The position numbers and the translations under genes are program-made. Shown in pieces: positions 6,317-8,136 of a stretch of 8,136 nucleotides of DNA. Source of the DNA: Candidatus Hydrogenedentota bacterium (GTDB taxonomy: Bacteria; Hydrogenedentota; Hydrogenedentia; Hydrogenedentales; CAITNO01); assembly GCA_022710255.1 (NCBI GenBank), contig JAKLHG010000154.1:1-8136 (forward strand), in the 5' to 3' direction. The number at the start of each line of letters is the position of its first letter. Position 1 is the first letter of the stretch. The notes under the pieces are model-generated. The model had not been told where the DNA came from and ran no database searches. It saw only the letters and a program-made list of their open reading frames with translations.

Positions 6317-6659
6317 ATCGGCACCCTATCCCTGTAGAAACGGAATTCCTTAAAACCTATCTGATAAGGATACCCTCCCGCTGACCGAAAAGATTCCGGC
6401 ACACCGCAGGATGAATATCAACGGATTCATACGCGAATACAACGCGCCTGCAATTTTATCATAGACCCGATGATCATAACCATAACCGGGCAGCCTCCGC
6501 GCACATTTCCACCACTCGGGCCCTTATGATATACAACTTGCGGAGCCTTTTGTGGCAAAATACTGCCATAATCAGCATGCTGTTTCCTGATGACCTGCAA
6601 AGACCCGTTCTTACCCGGGAACACGCAAAACGCATGCAACACCGGAGCCCCTTTGATCT
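6317..6659. other. 343-bp divergent intergenic region
   Basis: This region should hold the promoters of the minus-strand repeat protein and of proB. I found no promoter with a good match. The best for the minus strand is TTGCAG-16 bp-TATGAA around 6450-6427, and for the plus strand an isolated TATGAT at 6525-6530. Short palindromes CAGCATGCTG (6573-6582) and ATGATCAT (6471-6478) are visible. A 71-codon open frame on the minus strand (6427-6642) has no recognisable features and is not called. Confidence 0.5.
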
Positions 6660-7811
6660 ATGAAGATTTCTTCAAAACAAATTAAACGTATGGTCGTCAA
6701 AATAGGCACCAACCTGCTTGCCGGAAAACTCGGTTTTGAAGGACATGTGCTTGAGCACCTTGTAAATGAGGTTTGTGACCTTAAGCATACCCGGGGAATG
6801 GATATCGTCATCGTAAGTTCCGGCGCGGTCGGCTGCGGTATGAACGCCCTCAAGATGGAAAAACGTCCCGTGTTACTTCCGGAAAAACAGGCTGTCGCCG
6901 CCATAGGCCAGGCGAGACTGATGCACTACTATGAAACGCTTTTCCGCGCTTATGGCGGAGACCTCACCACCGCCCAAGTCTTGTTGACCCAGGCGGACCT
7001 GGACGCCCGGCAAAACTATCTCAACATCCGGAATACACTGAACACCCTGTTTGCACTCGGCACCGTGGTGCCTATTATCAACGAAAACGATTCCACGGCA
7101 ACGGAAGAACTCAGATTCGGCGATAACGATACCCTGGCCGCGAAAATAGCCGCCAAGATAAACGCGGACCTGCTTATCCTGTTAACCGATGTGGCGGGGC
7201 TGTATAACCGGAACCCCCAGGAGGATGCCGGGGCGGTATTGCTCCGGGACATTAAACACATCACACCGGATATCGAGGCTGTCGCCGGGGGTGCGGGCAG
7301 CGTCGCCTCCACGGGCGGTATGCGCACCAAAATCGAAGCGGCCAAGATTGCCACCGCCGCCGGGGTGGATTGTATCATTACCTCTGGAACCCAGGAGCAG
7401 GTTCTTCACCGGGTCCTGTCCGGCGAAGCCGCCCGGACGCGTTTTTTCCCCGCAAAGGAAATCCTGTCCCAGCGAAAACGATGGATTGCCTTTGGGCGTT
7501 CGGCTTCCGGCGCCGTTTCAATTGATCAAGGTGCCCGCAATGCCTTGGTTCAACACGGTAAGAGCCTCTTGCCGGCGGGTGTGACAGGTGTTGAAGGTAA
7601 ATTCAACGCCGGGGCGGCCATTCGTATAGTTGACCATTCGGGAGAGGTTATCGCCAGGGGACTGGTAAATTATGACAGCGAAGCACTGCGCGCTATTCAA
7701 GGAAGGAAAAGTTCCGCCATAGCGTCCATATTGGGGCGCAAGGATTTCGATGAGGTGGTTCACCGCAACAATATGGTGGTTTTGGCGCCTAAAACACCCA
7801 GCCCCTCATAA
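6660..7811 (+). CDS. proB: Glutamate 5-kinase (ProB) with C-terminal PUA domain
   Basis: The enzyme phosphorylates L-glutamate with ATP to glutamyl-5-phosphate, the first and feedback-controlled step of proline synthesis in the cytoplasm (EC 2.7.2.11). The 383 residues match the two-domain ProB architecture (E. coli ProB has 367). The amino-acid-kinase domain covers about residues 10-260, with VVKIGTNLL (Lys14), IVSSGAVGCG (51-60), VPIINENDSTATEE (137-150), FGDNDTLAAKIAA (153-165), LLTDVAGLY (174-182) and STGGMRTKIEAA (217-228). The PUA domain follows from KRWIAFG (273-279) to about 375, including the NYDSEALRAIQG segment. The start at 6660 has a GGAG at 6644-6647 with a long 12-nt spacing. 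The alternative Met11 lacks any ribosome site and would remove residues just before the kinase fold. No proA or obg gene is visible beside it, so it may be a single-gene unit here. Confidence 0.96.
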   Translation: MKISSKQIKRMVVKIGTNLLAGKLGFEGHVLEHLVNEVCDLKHTRGMDIVIVSSGAVGCGMNALKMEKRPVLLPEKQAVAAIGQARLMHYYETLFRAYGGDLTTAQVLLTQADLDARQNYLNIRNTLNTLFALGTVVPIINENDSTATEELRFGDNDTLAAKIAAKINADLLILLTDVAGLYNRNPQEDAGAVLLRDIKHITPDIEAVAGGAGSVASTGGMRTKIEAAKIATAAGVDCIITSGTQEQVLHRVLSGEAARTRFFPAKEILSQRKRWIAFGRSASGAVSIDQGARNALVQHGKSLLPAGVTGVEGKFNAGAAIRIVDHSGEVIARGLVNYDSEALRAIQGRKSSAIASILGRKDFDEVVHRNNMVVLAPKTPSPS

Positions 7812-7904
7812 TACTCCTGTCTCCCTTCCTCCCCCCTGTATCCATCCGACCCCGCACTCAGAACATCCCAACTTGATATTGCGCCCTCCCCGGCGAAAAA
7901 ACAC

Positions 7905-7931
7905 CGCGAGGATCGCATCGGTCCGCGTTTT
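7905..7931 (+). terminator. Weak terminator candidate after proB
   Basis: CGCG (7905-7908) and CGCG (7924-7927) flank an imperfect inner GAT-cgc-ATC stem, followed by TTTT (7928-7931). It lies about 95 nt after the proB stop. The stem contains bulges and the T-run is short, so the call is tentative. Confidence 0.35.
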
Positions 7932-8028
7932 ATCTAAAAGGCGGCTCCCTGCCCTCGTGAATACTATGCTTTTATCCTCAATGAATATCGCGGGAAAAAG
8001 GACCGACAACCACCGGCAGAGCCGCTGG

Positions 8029-8045
8029 CAGGAGGAGGGCTCCTG
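8029..8045 (+). promoter_or_regulatory. Small hairpin just before a possible start codon
   Basis: CAGGAG-gaggg-CTCCTG can form a 6-bp stem immediately before the AAAGGGG ribosome-site-like sequence (8046-8052). It may influence translation of the frame starting at 8057. This is a visual observation only. Confidence 0.3.
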
Positions 8046-8056
8046 AAAGGGGACTC

Positions 8057-8136
8057 ATGAAAACAACTAGCGATTCCGTCTCAAAGCCTTGTTTTCCATC
8101 TTATCACCGCCAAGCCTACGTCATTCCGGTTTTTTC
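8057..8136 (+). CDS. Start of an unidentified gene (3' end outside window)
   Basis: An ATG at 8057 opens a frame without a stop for 26 codons to the window edge, beginning MKTTSDSVSKPCFPSYH and ending in a hydrophobic VIPVFF. The purine-rich AAAGGGG at 8046-8052 sits 4 nt upstream and could be its ribosome site. The preceding 245 bp hold no other gene. The peptide is too short to assign to a family, and a frame this short could be open by chance. Confidence 0.4.
   Translation, partial: MKTTSDSVSKPCFPSYHRQAYVIPVF

Noticed and set aside
6427..6642. 71-codon minus-strand frame in the divergent intergenic region
   Set aside because: No ribosome site, family pattern or membrane or signal features were found; it is probably open by chance.
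7806..8009. 67-codon minus-strand frame after proB
   Set aside because: It has low-quality composition and no supporting signal, and it overlaps the probable terminator region.

Overview
The window (8136 bp, moderate GC, compactly coding apart from three intergenic gaps) looks like chromosome from a free-living, Gram-negative-type bacterium of a Planctomycetota/Lentisphaerota/Hydrogenedentota-like lineage. That placement is inference. It rests on a sugar isomerase-like gene followed by a Tat-exported Gfo/Idh/MocA oxidoreductase, and on a very large secreted protein whose domains are joined by Glu-Gly ('EGEGE') linkers and which ends in a Cys-rich membrane tail. Nothing in the window fixes the phylum (no rRNA or other marker).

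Layout. (1) 2-1898, + strand: the C-terminal part of a TIM-barrel sugar-phosphate isomerase/epimerase, then a Tat-signal Gfo/Idh/MocA oxidoreductase, probably one transcription unit for modifying or degrading sugars. (2) 1899-2357: a 459-bp gap with two REP-like hairpin elements built from four copies of an AAAAAAT(nt)GGGACWG motif, then a probable promoter zone. (3) 2358-2588, +: a small DUF1858 (hybrid-cluster-protein-associated redox disulfide) protein with a CxxC. (4) 2608-2648: a strong bidirectional terminator shared by converging genes. (5) 2663-6316, - strand: a 1217-residue secreted protein with a signal peptide, two related N-terminal beta-rich segments, eight ~80-residue carboxypeptidase-regulatory-like repeats joined by acidic Glu-Gly linkers, and a C-terminal CCGGCC-transmembrane-basic tail resembling a protein-sorting signal. 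(6) 6317-6659: divergent intergenic region. (7) 6660-7811, +: proB, glutamate 5-kinase with a PUA domain, first step of proline synthesis. (8) 7812-8136: intergenic sequence with a weak terminator candidate, then the first 26 codons of an unidentified gene.

The genes do not form one pathway: only the first two are clearly linked. The most distinctive parts are the large repeat protein (its 624-bp internal duplication and Cys-rich C-terminal tail) and the mirror-arranged repeat cluster at 1966-2200. No tRNA, rRNA, CRISPR array, intact transposase or prophage gene was recognised.
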